Position numbers and translations under genes: made by a program. A stretch of 64,000 bases of DNA from Sphingobium phenoxybenzoativorans (GTDB lineage: Bacteria; Pseudomonadota; Alphaproteobacteria; Sphingomonadales; Sphingomonadaceae). Shown here piece by piece: positions 15,325 through 23,895 of the stretch. The notes beneath the pieces are model-generated. The model searched no databases and was not told the origin of the DNA. It saw only the letters and a program-made list of their open reading frames with translations. Numbering within the stretch: position 1 is the first letter of the stretch; the number at the start of each line of letters is the position of its first letter. Location: assembly GCF_001757355.1 (NCBI RefSeq), contig NZ_MINO01000008.1, positions 1-64,000 of the forward strand, written 5' to 3'.

Positions 15325-16091
15325 TGATCGAGCGAGGATTAACAGCGGATATAATTAAGGCCTCAATTTGCGGCCTAACTGAGGCCGTCCATACTAATCA
15401 AGGTTTTGAGGTCACGCTCCCTCAGATGTACCACAACGGCCAAAGCGTGGTCGTCATGATCCGCCCAGATGATGGGGGCTTTATCGTTCACGACAATAGC
15501 TATGCTGCGATGCTGCTGAGCAATTTGGGTTTTGCTGTTGGCAAGAGGCTTGGCGACGCGCTTGCCCCGCAAGTCGCTTCTTACGGATGTGACCTGACCG
15601 AATTGCGGGTTTGGCGGCGTTGCGAAACGCTGGAAGACATTGGCGCAATTCTAGCTCTGGTCGGCTGCGCCTCGCGACTTATCGCTGATCAGGCTCTCAA
15701 GGCTGATCGTCCACCATTACATGACTTCAAGTCGTCCCTACTGAGCAAAGTGGTCTCAGCCGTGGGAGTGCAACGCGTGCGCACAAACGAGGAGGTCAGC
15801 GGCCACCTCGGCAGCAGGTATCGCGTGAGCACAGTCGTGCTCGATCGCGCTCAACATAAGCCCATTGCCTTTGTTGAGCCGATAACAGATCGCGACGCGA
15901 TCGCTCGAAGGTTCAAGCAATTCTATGACCTATCTCTAAATCCCAATTATGAGCAGATAGAACGGATAGCGGTTTATGATGAGGCCACGCCGATGCCGAG
16001 TGGGGATGCCCTTTTAATCGAGGAAGTGGGCAACCTTGTCCGCTTCGCGGACACCACGCAGCGCTTCCGCTCCTGGGCTACTGTTCAATAA
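15324..16091 (+). CDS. DUF1828-like protein, second gene of the module
   Basis: A 255-residue protein starting at the ATG at 15324, which overlaps the previous TGA. The N-terminal half (FEVTLPQMYHNGQSVVVMIR, then DGGFIVHDNSYAAMLL) resembles DUF1828, in which a strand-rich domain ends in a D-G/D-N-x-Y-A motif. The C-terminal half (YRVSTVVLDRAQHKPIAFVE, then a helical QIERIAVYDEATPM) resembles its DUF1829 partner domain. Base composition is lower in GC than the flanks. These domains are uncharacterised; I infer linkage to the preceding gene only. Confidence 0.65.
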   Translation: MIERGLTADIIKASICGLTEAVHTNQGFEVTLPQMYHNGQSVVVMIRPDDGGFIVHDNSYAAMLLSNLGFAVGKRLGDALAPQVASYGCDLTELRVWRRCETLEDIGAILALVGCASRLIADQALKADRPPLHDFKSSLLSKVVSAVGVQRVRTNEEVSGHLGSRYRVSTVVLDRAQHKPIAFVEPITDRDAIARRFKQFYDLSLNPNYEQIERIAVYDEATPMPSGDALLIEEVGNLVRFADTTQRFRSWATVQ

Positions 16092-16179
16092 TTGGCGATG
16101 AAGGGCGGAACTTGGGTTCGGCCGCGAGTAAGCCGCACGCAGGCGCACCTTATCTTGCCTGTATTTTACGGTCCGATGC

Positions 16180-16341
16180 CTATCCCCGCATTTCATCCAG
16201 CACCTTGCGCAGAGCAGGATGAGGCTTGCGGACATCAAGGGCAGGAGCATCAATCCGGTCGAGAACTTCGCCAAGGGCCAGATAGGGACTGCGATCCCCT
16301 TCAAGATGGGCGATGCGGCGCTTATGGGTCATTTGGGTCAT
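16180..16341 (-). CDS. Short protein (53 aa) coupled to the DUF5681-like gene
   Basis: MTQMTHKRRIAHLEGDRSPY begins at 16341, where its ATG overlaps the stop of the upstream gene (ATGA). The frame ends at a TAG at 16180. The sequence is protein-like (LGEVLDRIDAPALDVRKPHP, then LRKVLDEMRG). It is the last gene of the long minus-strand replication block of the island. Function unknown. Confidence 0.55.
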   Translation of the reverse strand: MTQMTHKRRIAHLEGDRSPYLALGEVLDRIDAPALDVRKPHPALRKVLDEMRG

Positions 16342-16769
16342 TTTCCTGATCTTTCCTCCAATGTAGTTAACCGGGCTTCATGGTCGCCGGTCTCGACAAG
16401 GCGGCGATGGCTTTCCAGCAGCGACATCACTCTTGCACCTTCGTCCGGGCTGACCTCACCAGCGGCCACGGCAGCGAGCAATGCCGCCGAAGCACCCAAT
16501 GCGTCCTGCGCGGTAGTGATAGGCGGCAAGTCGAAGGTGATGGGCGCATCCTTGCGGGGAGGCGCTATGCGCTCCAGGCACAACCGTAGCGCAGGCACAT
16601 CGCCTTCCAACGCCTTGTCGATGGCCTTGCGGGTCAGCTTTTCATGCTCACCTTCCAACAATGCTTCGATTGCTAGTGTCGTCCGGTGTCGCGCTCCTGG
16701 CGTTTTGCCGCCCAACTTATTTCCCTGAGCAAAGGTGCCGTCCGTTTTTCGACCGTTATTTTTCGGCAT
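16338..16769 (-). CDS. DUF5681-like phage/island protein
   Basis: A 143-residue protein started at 16769 (MPKNNGRKTDGTFAQGNKLG). The opening GTFAQGNKLGGKTPGARHR is typical of DUF5681 proteins found near terminase or replication genes of phages. A helical region follows (LAIEALLEGEHEKLTRKAID), with ALRLCLERIAPPRKD after it. It overlaps its neighbours on both sides. The function of the family is not established. Confidence 0.72.
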   Translation of the reverse strand: MPKNNGRKTDGTFAQGNKLGGKTPGARHRTTLAIEALLEGEHEKLTRKAIDKALEGDVPALRLCLERIAPPRKDAPITFDLPPITTAQDALGASAALLAAVAAGEVSPDEGARVMSLLESHRRLVETGDHEARLTTLEERSGK

Positions 16770-16974
16770 TTCGTTCCCCTTGTTCCGCTTCAACAGCCGC
16801 AGAAATTTCCGCGATCCACCGATCGGCTTCAGCCTGTTCCTCGGGCGTCAGCACTGGACGCGGACCCGGTCCAATCGCGTTTCTCAAAAATTCCAACGTG
16901 GCTTGTCGCCTCTTTTCAGCATCATCGTCGCCAGACTGCTGCTCCAACTTATTTAACCGTGCTCCGATATTCAT
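16756..16974 (-). CDS. Small helical protein (72 aa)
   Basis: MNIGARLNKLEQQSGDDDAE looks like a short coiled-coil start, and the tail is acidic (EEQAEADRWIAEISAAVEAE). It overlaps the downstream gene by 14 bases and the upstream gene by four. Such proteins are common in small islands; no role is known. Confidence 0.6.
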   Translation of the reverse strand: MNIGARLNKLEQQSGDDDAEKRRQATLEFLRNAIGPGPRPVLTPEEQAEADRWIAEISAAVEAEQGERNAEK

Positions 16975-17615
16975 GATTTACCCTCCAACTCCCAAACCGG
17001 CACCAAACCCCTGATCCACCCACGGGAACAGCGGCCAATTTCACCATTTCGATATTCGAACATCGCCATATCCACGCCGACCGACAGCAGCTTCCGCCCC
17101 TCCAGCCGCCAAGCCAATCCACCGACGATCGATCCCGACGCGCCAGCCGGATCAACCCCAAACAAATCCTCAGCCGTCCAGCCATCCGCCGCAGCCTGTT
17201 CTCCGATGTCGTTGAAGATCAGCACGCAGTCCGCCACTAAATGATCCCAGCGCCGCCAATGGAAACCGCCGCGCGGCTTCTCCGGATCGAGGGAGGCAAC
17301 GCCTTCGCGCCAGGCAAGCTGGACAGCGCGATTTCCCACATCATGTTTTTGAGGTGAAACAGGTGAAACGGGTGCAACATCAAGGTTTTCTGCGGGTTTC
17401 CGCGTTGCACTGGCCAAGGTGTCAAGGTGCAACGGGTGCAACATTTCCGCCCCGTCTGTTGCACCTGTATCACCTGGTAAAATCTGAGGTGTTACAGAAT
17501 TTCCTTTTGCTTTCCGCGCTGTATCACCTGTTTCACCTGTTTCACCGGAATTTGCAGTAACTCCGGCAATGAGGTGGGCGGTAAGGTCGAAGCTGGCGGC
17601 TTCCATCTTCATCAC
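16971..17615 (-). CDS. Hypothetical island protein (214 aa)
   Basis: Starts at 17615 in ATGA overlap with the DUF927 gene. The N-terminal 100 residues are low-complexity (GETGETGDTA, VAPVSPVSPQKHD), probably disordered. The C-terminal half holds a compact domain (GGFHWRRWDHLVADCVLIFN, then GSIVGGLAWRLEGRKLLSVG). Proteins with this layout sit next to primase/helicase genes in satellites. Function unknown. Confidence 0.6.
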   Translation of the reverse strand: MMKMEAASFDLTAHLIAGVTANSGETGETGDTARKAKGNSVTPQILPGDTGATDGAEMLHPLHLDTLASATRKPAENLDVAPVSPVSPQKHDVGNRAVQLAWREGVASLDPEKPRGGFHWRRWDHLVADCVLIFNDIGEQAAADGWTAEDLFGVDPAGASGSIVGGLAWRLEGRKLLSVGVDMAMFEYRNGEIGRCSRGWIRGLVPVWELEGKS

Positions 17616-19395
17616 TCACCTCCGAAGATAGCTGGCAGGATGTGGTAGACCCTCGTGTTGCCAATGCCAGGGCAGCGCTGCATGACAGAGAATTTGCCAT
17701 TGGCTTCCCGGAGCATCCCCTTGGACGCCAGGACACGGGCAACGCGAGTAGCGTCGATCCCAGCGCAGACTTCGGACCGCCACACCTCTGGCAGAATAAA
17801 GTGCTCACGCAGGCTGTCATCATCGCTCCGCCAGAAACCTGCCCGGTTCTGGATACGAAGATCGGAGTTGATGTCCCGGTCCATCGCTTCGAACCGGCTG
17901 GCCCCATGTAGTTCGAGGAAAGCCCGGACCTTGGCGATGGCGTCCGCATCTTCAGCAGCACCCACACCGCCGCGACCTGCGAGCCATGTCTTGAGCACCG
18001 CTTCTGCCGCCCGCCCGGCGTCGCCCTCTGACCAAGGCAGAATGCCTAGATGCGTTGCAAGCTCACCCGCAGCGGCGATTACGCCGAGCCTTCTGGCGGC
18101 GCGCTGGACCTGCCCATTGGCATCGGCAGGGACATGGGCATCGGCGAACGCTTTTACCGTCGCTTTAAGTGCGCGGGCATAATGCTCCCGGTTCTCGCAG
18201 ACCATCTCGACGAATTTGGGACCGGCCATGCCATAGGCCGTCGCGGCCCCTTCCTTGATCCGCTGCGACAGGACGCCACCGCTTGGAGCGTCATGCAGCG
18301 TGTCGAACAAGCCAAGCCCGACGCCCGCATCCGCCTCGATATCGAGGATGCGGATTTCCTGACCGGCAGCACTGCGCTTGCCAACGCGTCCATCCCGCCC
18401 AGCCAGGTCGGCCAAGCTGATTTCGCCCGACGACAGGAAGAACGCCCGCCAGCGCGCAGCCGCCCGCGCAGCGCCAGATCGACCAGCACGGGCCTTGCCG
18501 ACGCCATTGGCCAACATATATGCCACGCTTCCGGCCTCTTTCGGATCGAGCTGGGCCAGTTCATCCAGGCAAAGGAGCGTTTCACTATGCTGACAGGCCA
18601 CACCCTCCAGGCCATTGGCGGTTGCGCGCCACTGCCGGACATAGGACGGCGCACCCCATACCGAGGCCGCTGCGAACAGCGCCGTGGACTTGCCGATAGA
18701 TGACGGCCCACGGAGATTGATGCCGCCGCCTTCTTCGCCGATCAGATCGAGCAGGGGGCCGACAAAAGCGGACGCGATGGCGACCGCGATCCGGCTGTTC
18801 CCCGCGCCATAACGAGCAACGCGCTGCTGCCAATCCTCCAGCGTGCCGATCTGGCGATAAGGGTGATCCTGCTGCGCTGGACCCTGATAGATGACCCGTT
18901 GGGATGGCGTGTCGCCGATCGTGATGTCCGGTAGCACGAATGCGCCTTCAGCCCAACCAACGCTATCGACGGCCATTGCGCGGGTATCGATGGAGACTGT
19001 CGCCAGAAGATCGAGCAGCTTGGACTTAGACTTGGCGCTGGTGCCGAGACGGCAGCCACGATCGAGTAGGCTTGCGCGGATTTCGCTGCCGTCCCCGGCC
19101 AACATGGATTTGTGCATCGCCCAGCGGTACTCCCGGTCATCCTGATCCCGCCAGGACATCAGCACGCCCCAAGCCGATCCGCGATCGTCGCGGGTCTGAG
19201 CAAGGAAGTCGATATGTGAGCAGACCCAGAGCGGCGGATTATCGTCGTCGCCGGAGGTAAAAAACTGCCTTCCCGCTTATACGAGAACCCCCACGGCGAC
19301 TTAGGTTCAGGCGGTGCGCCGTTGATCGCGTCGCGGATTGCGGCATCGCTGCGGCCATCTGCGAAATCAACGCCGATTACGTTATTCGCTTCCAT
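17612..19395 (-). CDS. DUF927 P-loop protein, whole only through a -1 frameshift
   Basis: The N-terminal part starts at an ATG at 19395 (MEANNVIGVDFADGRSDAAI), overlapping the previous stop by one base (a GTG one codon upstream, at 19398, is also possible), and reads to SPWGFSYKREGSF. There the frame must slip by -1 at T-TTT-TTA (19264-19258) to continue as TSGDDDNPPLWVCSHIDFLA, then WGVLMSWRDQDDREYRWAMH, and on to the stop at 17612. The joined product is 594 residues. Walker A (GPSSIGKST) and Walker B (ETLLCLDELAQ) are intact. DUF927 proteins are predicted helicase-like ATPases beside primases in islands. Without the shift, a 78-79-residue product ends at 19159. A homopolymer sequencing error is the alternative. 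Confidence 0.78.
19232..19264 (-). other. Candidate programmed -1 frameshift site
   Basis: In the zero frame the minus strand reads AGT TTT TTA, giving the canonical X-XXY-YYZ heptamer T-TTT-TTA at 19264-19258. Four bases later, CGGCG (19253-19249) can pair with CGCCG (19236-19232) to make a hairpin. The shift direction is exactly the one needed to join the two halves of the DUF927 protein. Confidence 0.55.
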
Positions 19396-20246
19396 CACAT
19401 GTCCTCCCTGGGCGGGAGCGCGACACGACCGCCAACCGCCTGAGCGGCGGCGCGGGCGTCTTCCAGACCCACGTTGCGTTTAATTGTTGGGTGATCGACC
19501 AGATGCGCATCATCGTCGGCGAAGATCACCAGATCGCAGTCAGGATATCCAGCCGCGATGGCCATTGCCGTCACCATGAGATTGCCAGCAGAGAAGGCAA
19601 CCGCGAACGCATGGCCGGTTGCCCGATGCGCCGCCGCGCAGGTCGCGTAGCCTTCGCCGATCATCACGACTGCATCGACGGGGCCGACCAGACAAAACAG
19701 CCCATTTTGCCGACCGTCCTTGGCAAAGCGCTTGGCACCATCCGGCCATATGGTCTGGATATTCCAGAGCGTGCCGTCCGCACCGAACATCGGCACAAGC
19801 AAACGGTTGCCCTCTTGCTTCAAGCCCCATCCGGATATTCTCTTTTTCACCAGGTAGGGATGCTGATGATCTACCGCTCCAGCACGATCCCAGCGTTCTC
19901 GGCACCGCTCTGCGGCCTCTTGCTGAGCCTTCAGCTTTGCAGCCTCGCGTTCCGCCTTTTGCTTCCGATATTCCGTAGCCCGACGCTTGCGCTCGATCGG
20001 CGATAGCGGTTCAGACTTCTCAGCCCGCCATGTCTCGCTGACCTGCAAACGGTAGTTGCCAAACGCGCCTGCTGGTCGGCCGTCCGTATGGAGCACTGCC
20101 CAGCCGTTGCGCTTTCCTGCCCGGTCCCCTTCGCAGGAGAACCGGATCAGGTCAGAACCAAGCCGATCAGCCATAGGTTCGGCAGGTCGCATACCTGCCG
20201 CTTCCATCGCGGAAAGGAAGGAAGGGATGATGTCCGTCGCCATCAT
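19395..20246 (-). CDS. Toprim-domain primase-like protein
   Basis: A 283-residue protein. The N-terminal part is a small domain (RFSCEGDRAGKRNGWAVLHT), followed by a Lys/Glu/Ala coiled coil around residues 85-118. The Toprim core follows with AVVMIGEGYATCAAAHRATG (catalytic Glu) and DLVIFADDDAH (D-x-D-x-D). It lacks the zinc finger of the primase at 7699 and resembles island/plasmid TraC- or P4-type primases. It is coupled to both neighbours by short overlaps and should work with the DUF927 ATPase in island replication. Confidence 0.8.
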   Translation of the reverse strand: MMATDIIPSFLSAMEAAGMRPAEPMADRLGSDLIRFSCEGDRAGKRNGWAVLHTDGRPAGAFGNYRLQVSETWRAEKSEPLSPIERKRRATEYRKQKAEREAAKLKAQQEAAERCRERWDRAGAVDHQHPYLVKKRISGWGLKQEGNRLLVPMFGADGTLWNIQTIWPDGAKRFAKDGRQNGLFCLVGPVDAVVMIGEGYATCAAAHRATGHAFAVAFSAGNLMVTAMAIAAGYPDCDLVIFADDDAHLVDHPTIKRNVGLEDARAAAQAVGGRVALPPREDM

Positions 20247-20704
20247 GGTCGGGCCTCCTTCACGAGCGCCCGCAGCAGCGGTCGATCCGGCGCAAGCTTG
20301 TGGATCAGGCTGGACCAGGCTTCTTCCTGTTCCGGCCGCGTCTCGACCAGCATGACGTTCTGGCGCAGAAGGACGGCGCTGGAAGCTACGCAGGCATAGA
20401 CGGCTGGGAGCGGCTCGCAGCTCACAACGGCGAAGGCATGACAGTCACGGACTACCCGACGCATCGAGGCGAAGTTGAAAGCCTTCGGCCCCAATGCCCG
20501 GTCGGTATCATCGCCGACGATTACGATGGCGGGCCGATCGCCCGGCAGGCGGAACGGCTTCTTCGTTTGACCGACCGTCAGCATACCGCATCCATAATTG
20601 CGGACCGCCTCAATCATCGGCCGCAAGAATAGCGGGGCTGCTTCGAAGGCCTCGTCAAGACGAGCGCGTGACGCCGGGGCATGGGTGAAGAAGGCGCTAT
20701 CCAT
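20243..20704 (-). CDS. Hypothetical protein (153 aa) in the replication block
   Basis: I start at 20704 (MDSAFFTHAPASRARLDEAF); the longer upstream reading is Arg/Cys-rich and not protein-like. It has an alternating strand/helix pattern: RPAIVIVGDDTDRALGPKAF, then VVRDCHAFAVVSCEPLPAVY and QNVMLVETRPEQEEAW. This suggests a Rossmann-like or nuclease-like alpha/beta fold. It ends in ATGA overlap with the primase. No family recognised. Confidence 0.6.
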   Translation of the reverse strand: MDSAFFTHAPASRARLDEAFEAAPLFLRPMIEAVRNYGCGMLTVGQTKKPFRLPGDRPAIVIVGDDTDRALGPKAFNFASMRRVVRDCHAFAVVSCEPLPAVYACVASSAVLLRQNVMLVETRPEQEEAWSSLIHKLAPDRPLLRALVKEARP

Positions 20705-21035
20705 TGCCCACCTCCACCTTCTGCGGGGCAAACTGCGGCAGCACCCACACCGCAGCTTGCCGACCCGACGCATTCTTCCGGCGTCTGGTGCTGTCCGCGA
20801 TCTCTTTCCTCGCACGCAGGCCGGATATGCGCGGCCGGGCGGCATAGTGATTGGGCAAGCCGATCTTGTCGGCGACCTCGTCGCTGGTTGCGCCCCACCA
20901 TCCAGCGTCACGGATGACGCGCAAGGCGCGTGCCTCGATGCTGGCTGCACTCTCCGCCATTGATTCTGCGGCGCGCCGGGCAGTGTCGGGTGAACCCCGA
21001 CGAAAACCGGGATTGTTGGGATAACCGCCGTTCAT
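20697..21035 (-). CDS. Winged-helix-like island protein (112 aa)
   Basis: After a disordered N-terminus it reads LRVIRDAGWWGATSDEVADK, IGLPNHYAARPRISGLRARK, then a wing EIADSTRRRKNASGRQAAVW. This is the layout of a small winged-helix DNA-binding domain common in phage islands. It overlaps both neighbours. It may regulate or take part in replication. Confidence 0.6.
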   Translation of the reverse strand: MNGGYPNNPGFRRGSPDTARRAAESMAESAASIEARALRVIRDAGWWGATSDEVADKIGLPNHYAARPRISGLRARKEIADSTRRRKNASGRQAAVWVLPQFAPQKVEVGNG

Positions 21036-21256
21036 GAGCGGCCTCCCTTCGCCAGATCGGTGACGGAATTATTCTCAAGCGCGTGATCGACTATCCGCCA
21101 GCCACGCGTCATGCGAATGCCGCCAGCCCAGCCACGGGCGTTGCGATAACTGTCAAAATCGCCGTCTAGGTCTTCACCTTCAATCGGGGGATCGATCCGG
21201 ACGGTGAAGCCGGAGCCATTTGAGGTCAGGATGATCTTGTGGTCTGGATCAGACAT
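21032..21256 (-). CDS. Hypothetical protein (74 aa)
   Basis: MSDPDHKIILTSNGSGFTVR starts a small acidic protein with a likely beta core and a WAGGIRMTRGWRIVD segment. It is tightly packed between overlapping genes. Function unknown. Confidence 0.55.
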   Translation of the reverse strand: MSDPDHKIILTSNGSGFTVRIDPPIEGEDLDGDFDSYRNARGWAGGIRMTRGWRIVDHALENNSVTDLAKGGRS

Positions 21257-21464
21257 GCGCGCCTCCCCAGATCAGGTTGGAAAGCAGCTTTGCGCGTTGC
21301 CCGGTAACGCCATGCCTCGTGCTCAGCAGTTGAATGCGAAGCCGGTCTGCGCTATCTTCGATGACGTTGCTGATGCTGAATTTCGGAGAGGGTCGCCCTG
21401 CCAGGCGGCCTTTTCCATTTCCGGTGCTATCGGCGCACCGAACCGTTGCTGTCGCCATGATCAA
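21249..21464 (-). CDS. Hypothetical protein (71 aa)
   Basis: Begins MIMATATVRCADSTGNGKGR and holds GRPSPKFSISNVIEDSADRL. It starts directly after the stop of the AlpA-like gene and overlaps the next gene by eight bases. No family recognised. Confidence 0.5.
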   Translation of the reverse strand: MIMATATVRCADSTGNGKGRLAGRPSPKFSISNVIEDSADRLRIQLLSTRHGVTGQRAKLLSNLIWGGAHV

Positions 21465-21689
21465 TCACGCCGCGACCGGATATTCAGGAAGGGACGCCAG
21501 GAACGCGGTCAAATCTTCCCGGAGGATGATCGTGCGCTTCCCCAGTTTCTTGGCTTTCAAGCGACCTTCACGCATTGCGATATACAGCGCAGAGCGCGAC
21601 ACCGCGCCATTACCTGCCTCCACCGCCGCAGGCACTGTGTAAGCAAGGGCGGTCTCGTCAGCCGCCAATCCTTGTTTAGTCACAACCAT
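21465..21689 (-). CDS. AlpA/excisionase-like helix-turn-helix protein
   Basis: A 74-residue protein starting at 21689 (MVVTKQGLAADETALAYTVP). The body NGAVSRSALYIAMREGRLKA, then KKLGKRTIILREDLTAFL, is the MerR-like winged helix-turn-helix of the AlpA/excisionase DNA-binding family (Helix_turn_helix type 17 style). In P4-like islands such proteins activate or assist excision by the integrase. It is the first small gene after the integrase pair. Confidence 0.8.
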   Translation of the reverse strand: MVVTKQGLAADETALAYTVPAAVEAGNGAVSRSALYIAMREGRLKAKKLGKRTIILREDLTAFLASLPEYPVAA

Positions 21690-21766
21690 TGTTGTCCTCC
21701 GTTGTATTGCAACGACCAGAAACAACAGCGGACAATCGGTAAAAACGGACCTTTACCGATAGTTGG

Positions 21767-22453
21767 TTAGCTTGGCGGATTTAAGAGCTTCATCCAGGGG
21801 TGAGAGATAATTTCGTGCGCCAGCGCCTTTGCGCGCGCCTGGGAAAGCGGCCAGGTAGCTTCACCCCAAAATTCGGGATTGCTCCGGAACCTCATGTAGT
21901 GGCCCGTTAATTCTTGATCGTCAGTTTCGGAGCGCCAGTTTGCCACAGTAGAGGCGGGGAAATTGGTTCGTGACTTCTTCCCGCGATAACCCTCGCGATA
22001 GAGCAATTCCGCCACATATTGGTAAGGCTTAGGGACGCTCGACTCTTTCAGGATGACGGCGGCTGCAAGCACATAGAGCTTAAATTCTCTTTCAGCGGAT
22101 GTGGCAGGCGCGCCGCTTCCTACGCCGTCATCGCTTGCAATGAGCGGATGAACCCGACCAAGGCGAAGTCCTTTCAACGCATGTCGCAGCGTCTCCAAAT
22201 CCTCAATCCCCTTTCCGCGCTTTAACAGCGGATGCTGCATAAAAGATTTCACGACGACACCGAGAACTGCGGCCGCTCGATCTCTTGCGTCATTGTTTTG
22301 AGGCTTTGAGTAATATCTCCGCGTGCTTTGAAGCATATCAAGGATGTCATCGGCCCACGCGTCGGGATCAAACACCGGCTTGATATCGCCCTCGTCTAAC
22401 GCCAGTCGATCGACAGTCCGCTTTCTCCGAGCGCGTCGCGGCGCGTCGGTCAC
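21767..22453 (-). CDS. Hypothetical island protein (228 aa)
   Basis: MTDAPRRARRKRTVDRLALD begins at 22453 in ATGA overlap with the integrase stop. The protein is mainly helical, with WADDILDMLQSTRRYYSKPQ and YQYVAELLYREGYRGKKSRT in the middle and a KSRTNFPASTVANWRSETDD segment near the end. The last may be a DNA-binding turn. Coupling to the integrase suggests a role in regulation or recombination, but I recognise no family. Confidence 0.6.
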   Translation of the reverse strand: MTDAPRRARRKRTVDRLALDEGDIKPVFDPDAWADDILDMLQSTRRYYSKPQNNDARDRAAAVLGVVVKSFMQHPLLKRGKGIEDLETLRHALKGLRLGRVHPLIASDDGVGSGAPATSAEREFKLYVLAAAVILKESSVPKPYQYVAELLYREGYRGKKSRTNFPASTVANWRSETDDQELTGHYMRFRSNPEFWGEATWPLSQARAKALAHEIISHPWMKLLNPPS

Positions 22454-23724
22454 GCGCTCGCCTCGGCTATTCTTTCAACATTCGATTTTTCGACGATCCC
22501 AAGTCCCGCTGCATTGGCGCGAACCGTATCCGCAACATAGCTGGGCGACAGGTGGGCATAGTGACGCCGGGTGATGCGCTCGTCCTTATGGCCCAGCGCT
22601 TCCGCGATCACGGCCATCGGCGTGGCCCGCAGAGCCAGTCGCGCACCATACGTCCGCCGTAAATCATGAAAAGAAGCCGGTGGCGAAACCTTTCCCGCCT
22701 TACAAGCCTCATTCATGCGCCGAATTTGCTGCGCATCGTTCCACCGCGCACCGGTCGGGCCAGGGAATATCAGGGCGTTACCGTCCTTCCCTGCCATTTG
22801 CTGTTTGAATAGCTCGCCCCCTTCAGCTTCCAGATAACAGACGCGGGGCACATCACCCTTGGTTTCCTGAAGCCACGCTGTTGCGGTTGAAAGATCAACA
22901 TCAACGCAGCGCAGCCGCCGCAACTCACCCCAGCGCGCACCAGTTAGAAGCGATGCCTGAACGATCTTCCGGAAAACCCCTTCCGCTCCATTCACTACCC
23001 GCCGCGCCTCGTCATCCGTTAGGTAACGAAGCTTCGCCCGATCGGCACCCTTGAATGGCTTCACCTTCCGCCACGCTGCATCAGACGCCACATGGCCCTC
23101 GTTAAAGGCGAGATTGAGCGCCGCCTTCAAAACGGTCATGTCTCGGTTTGCAGTGGACCGACGCTTGCGCTTGGCATCGTCAGTCTCAAGCGGGCGATAC
23201 TGCTGCTCCTTCCCCTTCCCTGTCCGCAGACGCGCTGGTGCGTTGGCTCGGTCGGTCAGGAACTTCTTGATCTGTGCGCTGGTCAGCTTCGACAGGTGGA
23301 CATGGCCCAAAATCGGCCGGATCAGCTTGTCCGCCCGCCTCTTGGTGTTGACCTTATCCTTGCCGGTGAAGGCGTTCAGATAATCATCCAGCGCGTCGCC
23401 TACCGTATAATTGGCGGTGACCTTCTCGACACCAGTCTTACCCGTCAGCCACTTCCGAGCGTGATCCTGCGCTTGCCCATAGTTCAGCACGTCTACGTCA
23501 TCGGCATCGGAGTAATCATCCGGTTCGCCAAGCGTGCCCTTCTCATATCCACCGGCCCGGCCAGGCGGACGATAACGCACCACCCACTTGGCGAGCTTCT
23601 TCCCACGATAATAGCCCAGGTGAAAGCCTTCAGAGATGAGCACCCAATAGGGTTCCGCACGCACCGGCAGCTTCAGCCTGGCAGTGCGGTTTTCCAGCCG
23701 ATGATCGCGGACAGAGCGGGGCAT
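22450..23724 (-). CDS. Tyrosine-type site-specific integrase
   Basis: A 424-residue integrase; I start at 23724 (MPRSVRDHRLENRTARLKLP). Catalytic residues are present: Arg264 (LLTGARWGELRRL), His353-x-x-Arg356 (SFHDLRRT), His379 (LGHKDERI) and Tyr389 (RRHYAHL). The N-terminal part holds a basic arm-binding region and the core-binding helices (LSKLTSAQIKKFLTD). The gene starts 147 bases from the tRNA-derived repeat at 23871 and reads into the island, the normal place for an integrase that uses a tRNA 3' end. Confidence 0.93.
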   Translation of the reverse strand: MPRSVRDHRLENRTARLKLPVRAEPYWVLISEGFHLGYYRGKKLAKWVVRYRPPGRAGGYEKGTLGEPDDYSDADDVDVLNYGQAQDHARKWLTGKTGVEKVTANYTVGDALDDYLNAFTGKDKVNTKRRADKLIRPILGHVHLSKLTSAQIKKFLTDRANAPARLRTGKGKEQQYRPLETDDAKRKRRSTANRDMTVLKAALNLAFNEGHVASDAAWRKVKPFKGADRAKLRYLTDDEARRVVNGAEGVFRKIVQASLLTGARWGELRRLRCVDVDLSTATAWLQETKGDVPRVCYLEAEGGELFKQQMAGKDGNALIFPGPTGARWNDAQQIRRMNEACKAGKVSPPASFHDLRRTYGARLALRATPMAVIAEALGHKDERITRRHYAHLSPSYVADTVRANAAGLGIVEKSNVERIAEASA

Positions 23725-23732
23725 GATATTCC

Positions 23733-23754
23733 TTCGGTAATGCGTCGGTAATAT
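23733..23754. repeat. Candidate integrase arm sites, right end
   Basis: TTCGGTAAT (23733-23741) and TCGGTAATAT (23745-23754) lie just upstream of the integrase and recur at the left end at 9864-9874. They may bind the integrase or the AlpA-like protein and could also link integrase expression to its own binding. Confidence 0.4.
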
Positions 23755-23848
23755 ACATGCCGGGACACCTATAGACAATAGAAGACAGAATATGGCAGAA
23801 AAGCTGAGGTTTCAAAGTCCCGCGATGTCCCGATATGTGCCGGTATCT

Positions 23849-23895
23849 GCCCTCTCACGGCTGAAACACGGGTTCGATTCCCGTAGGGGTCACCA
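23849..23895 (+). other. 3' fragment (47 nt) of a tRNA-Glu(CTC) gene
   Basis: The segment holds an anticodon arm with CTC in the loop (GCCCTCTCACGGC), variable bases, a complete T-arm (ACGGG-TTCGATT-CCCGT), the acceptor 3' strand AGGGGTC and ACCA. The D-arm and 5' acceptor strand are missing: the bases upstream do not contain GACCCCT or a D-loop. It is therefore a tRNA remnant carried as attachment DNA, not a working tRNA. Confidence 0.72.
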
